This document shows positions 32,852-42,073 of a DNA stretch of 64,000 nucleotides, in pieces. Source of the DNA: an uncultured Methanomicrobiales archaeon (lineage in GTDB: Archaea; Halobacteriota; Methanomicrobia; Methanomicrobiales; Methanospirillaceae). The position numbers and the translations under genes are program-made. Location of the stretch: NCBI GenBank assembly GCA_903832665.1, contig CAILCG010000004.1, forward strand, positions 47,820 through 111,819, written 5' to 3'. The notes beneath the pieces are model-generated. The model made no database searches. It was not told the DNA's origin and saw only the letters and a list, made by a program, of their open reading frames with translations. Position 1 is the stretch's first letter; each line of letters begins with the position of its first letter.

Positions 32852-35200
32852 TTATTTCCAGGAAAAATCATCTTTTTTTGTGGTAATTTTTCTCTTCTTT
32901 TCCGGGGCCTGCGATTGCCCTGGTGCGACTCCGTCCGGACCCTCACTCTCTGTATCATTACCGGTATCCGATCTGCTTTTTTTGTTGTGGGCAAGCTGGG
33001 CATTTTCAAACCCGGAGTCCCGGGCCTGAGGAACCGCTGTTCGCACGACTGTCTTCCCACCAAATATCTTATCCTTCGCCCGGTAACTATGATCTTTCAC
33101 GTTGACCTGCATCTCATCAGAACCTGTACCTGGTGAGGCGACATCAGGATCCGATGAACTAGGGAGATCCTCATGTTCAACCGGTTTTAATAGGTTCTTC
33201 TCTTCTACTTCCAGCTCCTGTTCCACAACAGGTCGGGCTTTTCGTTTTCCGATAATGACTGTTCTCTGTTCCTGGGGGAGTTTTTCCATGGATTGGGGAG
33301 GCTGGGAATCGCGGGGAGCTTGTTTTACCTGATGTACCGGGGCGAATGGCAACTCATTGAACGATTCATTATGAACGACTTTACGGACCGGTGAAACAAC
33401 GGGTTTTCTCAGAATATCGGTATTTGCATGGGGAGTCCGGCCGGATATGGCAATCATTCGCTGCCTTTGCAGGTCTTTTTCTATCCGCTGGCGTTCGGTA
33501 TCTTTCGTTCGAATCTGGCCGTCATTGAGAGGGATTTCACGTACAGGTTCCTGTACTCTCGCACCAGATACAGGTGTTCCGTGATGAACAGTTGGATGAC
33601 GCTGTTGGTTAGGCACGGCTGGTGGAGAGCCGGGTCGGGTTTCATGCTCCTGCTGGGGAATGACCCGGTATTGTGGTTCGTTACTGCGGAACTCATGACT
33701 CTGGGCGATTCTGTCCTGCGTGCCTGCTGTCTTTTCCCGTGTGATAGCAGTTGGCGGAAAATCAGATCCCGGTAAATCCTTATTAATCGCCCTGTTGATG
33801 CCTGCGCGTAGACTCTCCTGGCTCTCTGATGCGCGCGTTTGAGCGACTGGTGTACGCACATTCTGATCCCTGCCGGATTGTTCCTGTACAGGAATTGCGA
33901 TCATCTCGTCCCGCGGGAGCCTCTCTCTTGGTGGTTTTTGGGAGTCCGCACTGGCTCCGGTCTCGCCCCGTCTGCCTTCGGATAATGTGATGGATTCGAG
34001 AGAAATGGATTCATGCTCCCGGGTGGCCTTTTGATAGCCGGTTCTGCCCTGAGCCCGTATCCCCCGGATCTCGTCGACCCTGGGTATATTCTCAAGACCG
34101 GAAAGCATCACGATGATCGCAACGTTATGGGTATTCACTACAGGATAATCCCCGGAACGGGTTTCAAGGCCGGCAATACTGCGGTCAATCCATTTTCGGA
34201 CGGTCATGAACCCTTTCATGGAGAGTTCATGAGATGGTCCGGCAATGAGGACGAGGGCTTTATGGGCGCTGGTCATGTCACAGGGTGTTGAGATCTCGTG
34301 ATATATTGCCTGTTTTGCGAGTTCCACGATACGTGAGGCTCTTTTATTGTGATCTTCAGCAACAACCCCTGCTGGCCGCAGCCATGACAGGAAACCCAGT
34401 GGATCATGGGGGAGTTGTTCAACTGCATAACCGATGGTGATGAAACCCATTCCTTTCATCGTATTGAGAACTTCACCGGAATCAAGCACTACTTCTGCGA
34501 GTTCAAGCCCCCCGTCAGGTTTGAACTCTCCCGCCCTCAGGATAAGACTGATTCTTTTTACAATGGCATCGTTCAGCAGGAGATAGGTTGCAAGTTTTGG
34601 AGACAATATTGGCTGTTCTTTTACAAATCCCATCTTTTCTGCAAAACTTTTCTCTTTCTTTGCCAGAGTGGATTTCTGCGAACGGGTTTTTTTGAACCAT
34701 GTCTCATTATCGAAGAGAATGATACCGTCCAGCAAAGATGAAAGCATGTCTATATCGTCAGCTGCCTTTGCAGACCTTCGCTCTCCTTCAGCAAGACAGG
34801 GAAGGGTGACGAGGCCGAATATGGGCTCTACTACTGAATTGCGGAGAGCTGCAATGATATGGGGGGCCACATCCACCATGCTTCCGCCAAGTCCGCAACA
34901 GATAAAGATTGCATCGGTCTCGGCATAATTAATGTTCTGGACTCTTGCGACAATCTCGCCAATATCAATTGTGGCAGTCTGGGTGCTTTCACCCCTTGCG
35001 TCCAGGGATCCAGGGTCCAGCGCAGGGAAGTATATCTTGGACTCTTCCGGGAGGCCTTTGAGTTGTTTTAATGTCGCTTCATCGACATCAATGGCAAGGG
35101 CTTTTACACATGCCACATTGCTGCTGCGATGATCGACAGCATACAGGCTGTTTGCAATTCTGCTGCCTGCACCTCCAAGTCCGATTGTCAGTATTCTCAT
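32852..35200 (-). CDS. Divergent FtsZ/tubulin-family protein with a very long C-terminal tail
   Basis: The first ~400 of 782 residues have the FtsZ fold: GLGGAGSRIANSL (T1, residues 7-19), LPCLAEGERRSAKAADDIDM in the middle, and the T7 region VVLDSGEVLNTM with GFITIGYA. The T4 glycine loop, GGGTGTG in FtsZ, reads CGLGGSMVD. T7 keeps one Asp and has Glu where the second acid should be. The remaining ~380 residues are Gln/Arg/Pro/Ser-rich, low complexity and surely disordered. It may be a non-division tubulin-like protein that works on membranes or acts as a scaffold. It is divergent from mer. Confidence 0.75.
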   Translation of the reverse strand: MRILTIGLGGAGSRIANSLYAVDHRSSNVACVKALAIDVDEATLKQLKGLPEESKIYFPALDPGSLDARGESTQTATIDIGEIVARVQNINYAETDAIFICCGLGGSMVDVAPHIIAALRNSVVEPIFGLVTLPCLAEGERRSAKAADDIDMLSSLLDGIILFDNETWFKKTRSQKSTLAKKEKSFAEKMGFVKEQPILSPKLATYLLLNDAIVKRISLILRAGEFKPDGGLELAEVVLDSGEVLNTMKGMGFITIGYAVEQLPHDPLGFLSWLRPAGVVAEDHNKRASRIVELAKQAIYHEISTPCDMTSAHKALVLIAGPSHELSMKGFMTVRKWIDRSIAGLETRSGDYPVVNTHNVAIIVMLSGLENIPRVDEIRGIRAQGRTGYQKATREHESISLESITLSEGRRGETGASADSQKPPRERLPRDEMIAIPVQEQSGRDQNVRTPVAQTRASESQESLRAGINRAINKDLPGSDFPPTAITREKTAGTQDRIAQSHEFRSNEPQYRVIPQQEHETRPGSPPAVPNQQRHPTVHHGTPVSGARVQEPVREIPLNDGQIRTKDTERQRIEKDLQRQRMIAISGRTPHANTDILRKPVVSPVRKVVHNESFNELPFAPVHQVKQAPRDSQPPQSMEKLPQEQRTVIIGKRKARPVVEQELEVEEKNLLKPVEHEDLPSSSDPDVASPGTGSDEMQVNVKDHSYRAKDKIFGGKTVVRTAVPQARDSGFENAQLAHNKKSRSDTGNDTESEGPDGVAPGQSQAPEKKRKITTKKDDFSWK

Positions 35201-35592
35201 GTACGTCCCTTGTTTAACCCGGTGGTAAGACGAGTTCTTATTATATGTACAATTGATAGTTCGAAGTTCAAAATCTTATAGGATACTATCGTCAGATAAA
35301 AAAAGGTTTTTTCCTCAATGTATCTCAACCGAACCTTTTTCTGATCCTGTTTCAAGCTGATTTTTCGCTTTTTACTCCCGTTTAAATTACCAAAATTTGC
35401 AAAAAGGGCCCATTTGCCGATCGAATGGTCCGATCTTCCTGCGCTCACCTCCGCTCGGACTCATCATTCTGGTTTTTTTTATAAAAAAACGTCAAAATGG
35501 GCTTTTTTTCTGTCCCTCTTCCAAATAGTTCAGCATAAAATCATAATTTATTTAAACGCGTGTACGGTAATACACAGTGAGGTGAACTAACC
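35201..35592 (+). promoter_or_regulatory. Divergent intergenic region with the mer promoter
   Basis: About 390 bases without a gene. A TATA box ATTTATTTAAAC lies at 35547-35556. The leader has a small inverted repeat GTGTA/TACAC (35560-35575) and the ribosome site GAGGTGA (35579-35585) before a TTG start. The promoter for the minus-strand FtsZ-like gene is probably the AT-rich stretch at 35210-35290. Confidence 0.6.
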
Positions 35593-36579
35593 TTGACATA
35601 TGGAATTGAATTTGTACCAGGTAATGTCAACGTAAAGCAAGTCGTCAACTATTGTAAACTTGCAGAATCCAAAGACATCGATTTCGCATGGATCACAAAC
35701 CACTACAACAACCGCCACTGCTACCCCACCCTCGCCGCCATCGCGCTGGCGACCTCGACCATCAAGATGGGTCCGGGTATCATGAACGCATTTACCGACA
35801 CCCCAGCCGCAATGGCATCCTTTGCCTGCACGCTGAATGAGATCTCCGACGGCCGTGCAGTTCTCGGTATCGGACCCGGTGACCTCTCCACGCTCCCGAA
35901 GCTGGCAATCAACCCTGACAAGCCAGTCGGACGCCTCGAGGAAGCTGTTGTCCAGATCCGCAAGCTCACTGCCGGTGAGGAAGTCAAGAAGTCGGGAATG
36001 AAGTTCTTCGACTACGACGGAGCAAAGCTGACTGGTGTCACTCTGCCTGGAAAGAAGGGTATCCCGATGTACATCGGTGCACAGGGCCCCAAGGTGCTTG
36101 ACCTCGCCGGAAGAATCGGTGACGGTGCATTGATCAACGCATCAAACCCCAAGGACTTCGCCGTTGCAATCCCGATCATCAAGGCAGCCTGCGACAAGGT
36201 CGGAAAGAAGAACTTTGACATCGGTGCGTACACCGCTATGTCAATCGACCAGAGCGAGAAGAAGGCACGCAATGCAGCAAAGATCGTTGCAGCATTTATT
36301 GCAGCCGGCTCACCCCCGGACCTCCTGACCCGTCACGGACTCGACTTAAACAATGTTGCAAAGATCAAGGATGCACTTGGCAAGTTCGATTTCAAGACCG
36401 TTGGAGAACTCGTTGGCGACAAGGAGATCGATGCATTCACCATTGCAGGAACCCCTGAAATGGTCAAGGCAAAGTGCGCAGACTTAACCAAGGCTGGTGT
36501 CACTCAGATCATCTTCGGCTCACCACTCGGCCCCGACATGACCAACTCGATCCGCCTGCTCGGCAAATACGTCATTTAA
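35593..36579 (+). CDS. mer: F420-dependent methylenetetrahydromethanopterin reductase
   Basis: Reduces methylene-H4MPT to methyl-H4MPT with reduced F420, the fifth step of CO2-to-methane. The 328 residues begin MTYGIEFVPGNVNVKQV and show the luciferase-like TIM-barrel segments ITNHYNNRHCYPTLAAIALA and GPGIMNAFTDTPAAMA (near-conserved in Mer), plus PMYIGAQGPKVLDLAGRIGD. Start TTG 35593, chosen because the ribosome site GAGGTGA lies eight bases upstream. Codon use is strongly biased, as for a highly expressed gene. Confidence 0.97.
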   Translation: MTYGIEFVPGNVNVKQVVNYCKLAESKDIDFAWITNHYNNRHCYPTLAAIALATSTIKMGPGIMNAFTDTPAAMASFACTLNEISDGRAVLGIGPGDLSTLPKLAINPDKPVGRLEEAVVQIRKLTAGEEVKKSGMKFFDYDGAKLTGVTLPGKKGIPMYIGAQGPKVLDLAGRIGDGALINASNPKDFAVAIPIIKAACDKVGKKNFDIGAYTAMSIDQSEKKARNAAKIVAAFIAAGSPPDLLTRHGLDLNNVAKIKDALGKFDFKTVGELVGDKEIDAFTIAGTPEMVKAKCADLTKAGVTQIIFGSPLGPDMTNSIRLLGKYVI

Positions 36580-36593
36580 GCGCGGACCAATAC

Positions 36594-36635
36594 CTGTCAG
36601 GGTGCTCTTTGAAAGGAGCCGAAAAATCCTGACAG
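36594..36635 (+). terminator. Stem-loop after mer
   Basis: CTGTCAGG (36594-36601) is a perfect complement of CCTGACAG (36628-36635), with a second short pairing GCTC/GAGC inside. It lies 15 bases after the mer stop. There is no T-run directly behind it, so it may stabilise the mRNA end rather than terminate. Confidence 0.5.
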
Positions 36636-37261
36636 ATATTATCAATCATTTTTCTCCATTTTCTCCTGCTTTCTTTCATGGATACCTTGGGAACCAGGCT
36701 CCCGCGATAGTTTCTCCTCACTGCTTGGTTGTGACCGGGATTTTCGAAGTATAATGTGCATATGGGTTACGAACCGGTCCGGATCCCATGTGGTCAACGT
36801 GCGTAAACAGAGAACCCTGAAGTCATATTCCGCAGAAATTTTTTCATCGCAATCGATCTCCGGCAAAAAAATTTCAATCACCCTCTCGCCCCCCGCTCAT
36901 TTTTTTTCAATCGAACCTTGACTTTATCGTCCGGACAGTCACGCCGGAGAAAAGTATTTGTTGTTAGATAATTATCCAACAGTTGGATAATTATCCAACT
37001 GTTGGCAGGTTTACTAACACCCTCGCCCCCTGCTTGAAATTTTTTGAGCAGAGTCTGGCAAAAAAAGTACAATGAAAATGAACATTGTACATTGAAAAAT
37101 GCACAAAAATACTATGCTGGATCTTCCCATGAATGTGGGAATTGTTATGCGAACCGGAATGGGAACACGAGTGCTAATAGTGCGGTCAGGCAGCGGTTGG
37201 ACGAACCGATTCGATTTGCAAACGACTATCAGATCCTGCCGGAAATAGTAACCTGAACGGT
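36636..37261. other. Gene-free region between mer and the GalT-like gene
   Basis: No convincing gene; two short minus-strand frames here have no ribosome site. Pieces at 36845-36930 and near 37031 look like the degenerate CAATC/TTGA repeats found upstream of the S-layer gene. Tandem palindromes sit at 36963-36999. The stretch 37040-37180 is AT-rich and probably holds the promoter of the downstream gene. Confidence 0.5.
36963..36999. repeat. Two tandem 18-base palindromes
   Basis: GTTGGATAATTATCCAAC (36982-36999) is a perfect palindrome. It is preceded, with one base between, by GTTAGATAATTATCCAAC (36963-36980), one base different. TGTTGGC continues the pattern at 37001-37005. This is what a binding site for two or more regulator dimers looks like. 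It lies about 265 bases before the GalT-like start, so the target promoter is uncertain. Confidence 0.7.
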
Positions 37262-38191
37262 ATGTTTTCGGTCAGGGAAGTTGTCACCAGCAGGGGCACA
37301 TTACAATATCGTGAGGAGCATCTTACCGGACTCCGTTGCAGGATCAGTCCGGATCGGTTAAAAAGGCAGATTGATCAGTCACTCTACCTTCCATCAAATG
37401 CTGATGGCTGCCCGTTCTGTCATGATGCAGTATTGACCGTAACGCCCACATTTCCTGATGGTAACCAGATCATTCGCGGCGAAAGTGTCACCTTTCCCAA
37501 TCTGTTTCCTTTTGGAGAGGGCCATGTCGTAACGGTTATGACTCATGAACACAACGTTACGACTTTCAGCAGGCAACAGATTGTTGATGCCCTTCTTTCG
37601 CAGATAGAAGCACTCCTGCCGGTAGATGGTTATCCGAGTATTAACTGGAACTTTCTGCCATCCGCGGGGGCGAGTCTTGTGCATCCTCACCTGCAGGGGT
37701 TGTCAGATACCTGTCCATCTCACAGGGTGGATCTTTACCTTTCCGCGAGCGAGAAGTACCGTAAAACAAAGGGCAGGAATTACTGGGAAGAGGTGAAAGA
37801 CCAGGAACGATCATCCAATCGGTATCTGTTTGGTGAAGAAATTCACTGGTCTGCTCACGCAGTACCGGTTGGTGAGCGTGAGGTACGGGGGATACTACCC
37901 ATTTCGACCTTGGAAGATATGGAAAATTATGTGGATCTTATGGCACGGGACATCCTCGAGATCCTTGCACTTTATCGCGAACTGGGAACCTACGCGTTCA
38001 ATATGTCCTTGTTTTTTGACAAGTGCGGCAATGATCATGGTTTCCGGGCGTTCTGTTCCATGATCTCCCGGATAAATCCAAACCCATCATCAACGAGCGA
38101 TTCCGCATTCATGGAGCGGCTCCATCTGGAACCAGTAATAATGACACTTCCTGAAGATCTGGGAAAATTTTACCGAAAAGAGAAAAAATAA
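37262..38191 (+). CDS. Galactose-1-phosphate uridylyltransferase-like protein (HIT superfamily)
   Basis: A 309-residue nucleotidyltransferase of the GalT branch. Zinc ligands Cys50 and Cys53 (GCPFC) and the active-site triad region SLVHPHLQG (His141 and His143, then Gln) are in place. It probably moves a nucleotide onto a sugar phosphate for glycan synthesis, but the sugar is not known; archaeal members may also act on ADP-sugars. The gene stands alone between mer and mtd. Confidence 0.8.
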   Translation: MFSVREVVTSRGTLQYREEHLTGLRCRISPDRLKRQIDQSLYLPSNADGCPFCHDAVLTVTPTFPDGNQIIRGESVTFPNLFPFGEGHVVTVMTHEHNVTTFSRQQIVDALLSQIEALLPVDGYPSINWNFLPSAGASLVHPHLQGLSDTCPSHRVDLYLSASEKYRKTKGRNYWEEVKDQERSSNRYLFGEEIHWSAHAVPVGEREVRGILPISTLEDMENYVDLMARDILEILALYRELGTYAFNMSLFFDKCGNDHGFRAFCSMISRINPNPSSTSDSAFMERLHLEPVIMTLPEDLGKFYRKEKK

Positions 38192-38203
38192 AAAGGAATT
38201 AAT

Positions 38204-39043
38204 TTACTCAAACTTTGCTACAAGTTTGTTCTTGCAGACAAGTGCGCCGTCTTTCTTGTGGGACTGGCGCTTAACACTGTCGCCGGCCTTCTCGATCTCG
38301 CGGGCCTCGTCACAGAGTACTGCTGCGACTCTCATCATTTCGTGAGCGCTGGCAACGATGGGGATGTATTTCTCCCATTCCTTGGTCATGAAGCAGCCCT
38401 TGACGTTCTGTCCTGCAACAGCCATGGCGATCTCGTGGGCAGCGCGTGCCTTTGCGAGTGCATAGTTGTTGGTGAATTCGCCGTCAACTGCCTTGTCGGT
38501 GGTCATGACGATCTTGGGGAGCACAAGTTCTGCGCCCTTCTTTCCTGCCTTAACCTGGTCGATGACCGAGTCAATTGCGATCTGGAGTTTGCGGAATGCA
38601 CCGGTGACTGCCAGCACTTTCACAAGGTTGCCGTTGAAGTCGGCCATTTCGGTGGGGTCAAGGAACTCTCTGCGTGCACCGATCATGGAGTCTGCCTTCA
38701 TGATGATGTAGCCGAAACTGCTTGCCTTGACGCCTTCCCATTCCTTCTTGGTGGTTACATCATCGGTGATGATGATAACCGGGATACCTGCTGCAGCGAG
38801 CTGCTCGCGGGCACCGGTTGGGCCGGGGAGAACCCCGTTGGGGGAGACAACAATACAGAAGTCAGGGTGGTATGCCTTGAGATTGGAAACTACACGGTCA
38901 ACATCAGCCGGCTCGAGTTTCGTGCCGCTGGTCGCCATGAATGTCTGCATGTCTTCACGGTCTGCTCTCTCGTCGAGAAGCAGTTCTGCCATTACACCAC
39001 TTGCGATGTTGCCGAGCTTGGCAACTCCTACTTTAACAACCAT
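38204..39043 (-). CDS. mtd: F420-dependent methylenetetrahydromethanopterin dehydrogenase
   Basis: Reduces methenyl-H4MPT to methylene-H4MPT with reduced F420, the step before Mer. The 279 residues start [20 protein letters not shown] and contain [20 protein letters not shown] and [20 protein letters not shown], which are nearly invariant in Mtd. The ribosome site GAGGTGA lies eight bases upstream. It has its own TATA box (39091-39099) and is convergent with the GalT-like gene. A 279-residue antisense frame across it results from codon bias. Confidence 0.97.
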   Translation of the reverse strand: MVVKVGVAKLGNIASGVMAELLLDERADREDMQTFMATSGTKLEPADVDRVVSNLKAYHPDFCIVVSPNGVLPGPTGAREQLAAAGIPVIIITDDVTTKKEWEGVKASSFGYIIMKADSMIGARREFLDPTEMADFNGNLVKVLAVTGAFRKLQIAIDSVIDQVKAGKKGAELVLPKIVMTTDKAVDGEFTNNYALAKARAAHEIAMAVAGQNVKGCFMTKEWEKYIPIVASAHEMMRVAAVLCDEAREIEKAGDSVKRQSHKKDGALVCKNKLVAKFE

Positions 39044-39090
39044 CTATTTTCACCTCGATTTGTTATAGCACGATATTATGACCTAGTATT

Positions 39091-39099
39091 CATATAAAC
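39091..39099 (-). promoter_or_regulatory. TATA box for mtd
   Basis: TTTATATGA on the minus strand, about 48 bases before the mtd start, gives a leader of some 25 bases with the ribosome site near its end. Confidence 0.65.
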
Positions 39100-39248
39100 A
39101 TTTTGAAATGTCATTTTCACGTCGACAAACCTTGAGCATGATTTTTTCTCAACTTGCCGGTGCTTTACTTTGAAATGTTCCGTCAATTATCAAGCATTCT
39201 TCTGGAGTTAACGAAAAGTGTTTAAGTCCGGATGGAAAATTAAATTCT

Positions 39249-39653
39249 ATGAAAGATGGGCTGCTTACTGATCGTCAGATGGAGGTTCTCAGGTACCGGA
39301 AACAGGGGCTTACCCAGCAGCAGATCGCAGATATCATCTCTACATCCAAGGCCAATGTCTGCACGATTGAAAAGAGCGCTATGGAAAATATCCGCCGCGC
39401 TAAAGAAACACTCGAATTCCTTTACACGCTCGATGCCACCCATCTCTGTACTATCCCGTCAGGAACGGATCTGTTTGATGTTCCGGCCATCGTATTCGGG
39501 GAAGCTGAAAAGATAAACATCAAGGTAAAATATGATACAATCTCCCTGATCAACCGTATACGGGAAGCGCGCCCCCAGTGTTGTAAAGCCCGGTGCATGT
39601 GTGAGGATATTTTGGTGTATATCACGGATCAGGGCGAACTCTATTTTGGTTGA
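39249..39653 (+). CDS. Tfx-family DNA-binding protein
   Basis: A 134-residue archaeal regulator. The N-terminal helix-turn-helix (LLTDRQMEVLRYRKQGLTQ, then QIADIISTSKANVCTIEKSA; residues 5-45) belongs to the Tfx group. Tfx of Methanothermobacter binds downstream of the molybdenum formylmethanofuran dehydrogenase promoter (fmdECB). C-terminal CCKARCMC (about 113-120) could bind metal or sense redox. It is divergent from mtd with a shared 205-base gap, so mtd is a plausible target here; that is inference. Confidence 0.88.
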   Translation: MKDGLLTDRQMEVLRYRKQGLTQQQIADIISTSKANVCTIEKSAMENIRRAKETLEFLYTLDATHLCTIPSGTDLFDVPAIVFGEAEKINIKVKYDTISLINRIREARPQCCKARCMCEDILVYITDQGELYFG

Positions 39654-39711
39654 TGGTATCCTTCTCCAATGGGGTAATCATTCCCCGGCGAAGATTTGGA
39701 CCCGTTTCTGG

Positions 39712-39724
39712 CATATATTTATAT
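39712..39724 (+). promoter_or_regulatory. Strong TATA-like element before the structured region
   Basis: CATATATTTATAT followed about 20-25 bases later by ATGGAAGCC at 39744. It is among the best TATA matches in the window, although no sizeable gene follows for 560 bases. Confidence 0.55.
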
Positions 39725-39743
39725 CTTCTTCTTTACAATAATT

Positions 39744-39839
39744 ATGGAAGCCGATATGAGGCTATCCTATCAAGAATCAGTCTGTTCATCGTATGATAAG
39801 CAGTATCTGATCTCTTTGAAACGGCGTAACCGTATCTAA
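39744..39839 (+). CDS. Possible 31-residue leaderless ORF
   Basis: ATG 39744 begins a 31-codon frame ending with TAA at 39837-39839. The peptide starts MEADMRLSYQES and ends with the basic SLKRRNRI. It has no ribosome site, but the TATA element at 39712 would place the transcript start at or near the ATG. I recognise no homologue; it may simply be part of an RNA. Confidence 0.2.
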   Translation: MEADMRLSYQESVCSSYDKQYLISLKRRNRI

Positions 39840-40234
39840 GACACAAAGAACAACGGTTGTGCCGTGGGTGTTCCTCAATTGGTGCCCTCGCCAAAATGGT
39901 GAGGACCGAGAAGGAGTTGTGAATCGTCACAACAGGCTGACAGAGTGGGTCTGATTAGGACGCATGGGTCGACGTTCGTGCAACGAGCCCCTTCCCTCTG
40001 CTGCAATCAATGCAGCAGGTGGATGCGCCAATATCAGGATCTTCTTTCGCGAGACAGGAATGCCGGTGCACACTGGCACAGCGATGTAACGCATGTTGCA
40101 TCCCCTATAATTACGGACCAAATTACGATCATCAGGTATCAGAGTTGTCCTCCGCTTCAATGGATTACAATGCTGATGATTGCTGGTCTTTTGTCCGTGT
40201 CGCGTGTTAGTTTCTGAAACAATAATTTGTTTCA
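39840..40234 (+). ncRNA. Hairpin-rich region, candidate structured RNA or long ribosomal-operon leader
   Basis: Several stems can be read directly: CCTCGCC/GGTGAGG (39887-39905), GTTGTGA/TCACAAC with a four-base loop (39916-39933), CTGCTGCA/TGCAGCAG (39999-40019), closing pair GG-CGCAT/ATGCG-CC (39959-39967 with 40023-40030), and TGAAACAA/TTGTTTCA (40215-40234). The stretch has no supported coding frame. It does not show RNase P RNA (no GAGGAAAGTC), SRP RNA or 5S motifs. A second TATA-like CCTATAATTA is near 40108. I cannot name the RNA. Confidence 0.35.
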
Positions 40235-40306
40235 AAAGCTCGGATTAATCTCAAATTCGTGTCGCAATCAGAATAACCTACACGCTAAAAAAGGATTGAT
40301 TATCAC

Positions 40307-41320
40307 ATGCCAAAAATTAACAGACCCCGCCGTGGTTCTCTTGCATTCAGCCCGAGAAAGCGTGCAAAGAGCCCAATCCCTAAGTACCAGTCGTGGCCTT
40401 CTACCGAAGGAGCGCCGATGCTGCAGGGATTTGCAGGATACAAAGTAGGTATGACGCATGTTATCATGGTGGATGACCGGAAGACCAGTTCCACCGAGGG
40501 TAAAGAGATCATGGTGCCCGTCACCGTTATCGAAATCCCCTCGATGAAAGTAGCTGCAATTCGTGCCTATTCCTGTGATACCTACGGTAAACACGCCCTT
40601 ACTGAACTCTGGGCAGAACCGCTCGATGCAATTCTTGGACGCAGGATCACCATGCCCAAGGATTACGACAAAGAAGCCGCGCAGAAGAAATTTGCAGATG
40701 CAATCGAAGCCGGCCTTGTTACCGAGATCCATGCGGTTACCTACACGCAACCTGCAGCCTTAACTGGCGTTCCCAAGAAAGTCCCCGACCTGATGGAAAT
40801 CAAGGTCGGCGGTGGCGACATGAAGAAACTGTTTGAATTTGCGCAGGGTCTCTTAGGAAAAGAGGTCACGTTGAACAACGTCATCCAGACCGGCGCTTTT
40901 GCTGACATTACTGCAATCACGACCGGTAAAGGTACCCAGGGTGCTGTAAAGCGCTGGGGTATCGCACTGCGCAAACGCAAGCACTCCCGCGGCAAGAAAG
41001 AACGACATATCGGTACTCTTGGACCATGGAACCCCCACCATGTACGGTGGCAGGTCCCCCAGATCGGCCAGCTGGGATTCCAGCAGCGCACAGAATTCAA
41101 CAAGCGGATCTTGAAAGTCAGCGAAGATGCCAGTGAGATTACCCCCGCAGGTGGATTCCTTCACTATGGTGTCTTAAAGAGCCCGTATGTTCTGATCAAG
41201 GGATCGATACCCGGCCCGGTCAAGCGTCTTGTGCGTATCCGCCCGGCGATTCGTCTTGGTGAACAAGTTGTCAAGATGCCCGCAATCCAGTTTGTGAGCG
41301 TCCAGAGCAAGCAGGGGTGA
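40307..41320 (+). CDS. rpl3: Large ribosomal subunit protein uL3
   Basis: First gene of the S10/spc superoperon, 337 residues. The archaeal/eukaryotic N-terminus ([20 protein letters not shown]) is followed by the L3 core with [20 protein letters not shown] and the [20 protein letters not shown] loop that reaches the peptidyl-transferase centre. The stop is six bases before rpl4. Confidence 0.98.
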   Translation: MPKINRPRRGSLAFSPRKRAKSPIPKYQSWPSTEGAPMLQGFAGYKVGMTHVIMVDDRKTSSTEGKEIMVPVTVIEIPSMKVAAIRAYSCDTYGKHALTELWAEPLDAILGRRITMPKDYDKEAAQKKFADAIEAGLVTEIHAVTYTQPAALTGVPKKVPDLMEIKVGGGDMKKLFEFAQGLLGKEVTLNNVIQTGAFADITAITTGKGTQGAVKRWGIALRKRKHSRGKKERHIGTLGPWNPHHVRWQVPQIGQLGFQQRTEFNKRILKVSEDASEITPAGGFLHYGVLKSPYVLIKGSIPGPVKRLVRIRPAIRLGEQVVKMPAIQFVSVQSKQG

Positions 41321-41326
41321 TCAGAG

Positions 41327-42073
41327 ATGAAAGCACAGGTTAAAACACTTGATGGCGGCGTTGTAAAAGACATTGAACTTCCGGAACTATTCTCCGAAGC
41401 ATACCGCCCCGATCTGATCAAAAAGGCAGTCATGGCCCTCCAGAGTACCCGCAGGCAACCACACGGAACCAACCCGTTTGCCGGCATCTGCTCGTCAGCA
41501 GTAGGCTGGGGAAGCGGTCGCGGTTCATCGCACGTGCCTCGTATCAAGAACGGTTCACGGGCAGCCAAGGTTCCGCAGGCCAAGGGAGGGCGTGAAGCAC
41601 ACCCCCCGAAAGTAGCCAAGGTTCTGATCAAAGAGATCAACCAGAAGGAAAAACAGAAGGCATTCCGTTCAGCAGTTGCAGCAAGCATCTGCGAAGAACT
41701 CATCAGGGGAAGAGGCCACGTTTTCGATGGTGCAGCCCCGTTTGTCCTTGAGGACAAGTTTGAGTCTCTTGATAAGACGTCGGATGTCATAACCGCACTT
41801 ACCACCGCCGGCCTCTACGGAGATGTCGAGCGGGCAAAGGACAGCAAAAAGGTCAAAGCCGGGAGAGGCAAGATGCGCGGTCGCCGCTTCAAACAGCGGA
41901 AGAGCCTGCTCATCGTCACTTCCGGCTCACCCCTGCGTGCAGCACGCAACCTGTCCGGTGTCGATGTAGTCACTGTAGATCAGCTGAATGTTGAGCACCT
42001 TGCACCCGGTATGCTGGCAGGACGCCTGACCGTGTGGACAGAAAGTGCACTCGTTCGCCTGGAGGGGAGATAA
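41327..42073 (+). CDS. rpl4: Large ribosomal subunit protein uL4
   Basis: 248 residues; in the ribosome it lines the peptide exit tunnel. It shows the L4/L1e pattern RRQPHGTNPFAGICSSAVGW and KAGRGKMRGRRFKQRKSLLI, with the tunnel loop between them. A GGTGATC ribosome site lies upstream, and the TAA directly precedes the rpl23 ATG. Confidence 0.98.
   Translation: MKAQVKTLDGGVVKDIELPELFSEAYRPDLIKKAVMALQSTRRQPHGTNPFAGICSSAVGWGSGRGSSHVPRIKNGSRAAKVPQAKGGREAHPPKVAKVLIKEINQKEKQKAFRSAVAASICEELIRGRGHVFDGAAPFVLEDKFESLDKTSDVITALTTAGLYGDVERAKDSKKVKAGRGKMRGRRFKQRKSLLIVTSGSPLRAARNLSGVDVVTVDQLNVEHLAPGMLAGRLTVWTESALVRLEGR

Noticed and set aside
38258..39097. 279-codon open frame on the plus strand across mtd
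   Set aside because: It is the exact complement of a strongly codon-biased gene; no ribosome site and no recognisable motif. A shadow frame.
40170..40218. Box C/D-like sRNA (TGATGA followed 40 bases later by CTGA)
   Set aside because: No convincing C' and D' boxes and no good terminal stem; these short motifs are expected by chance.
39745..40240. RNase P RNA, SRP RNA or 5S rRNA in the structured region
   Set aside because: The invariant motifs of each (for example GAGGAAAGTC for RNase P) are absent, so I leave the RNA unnamed.
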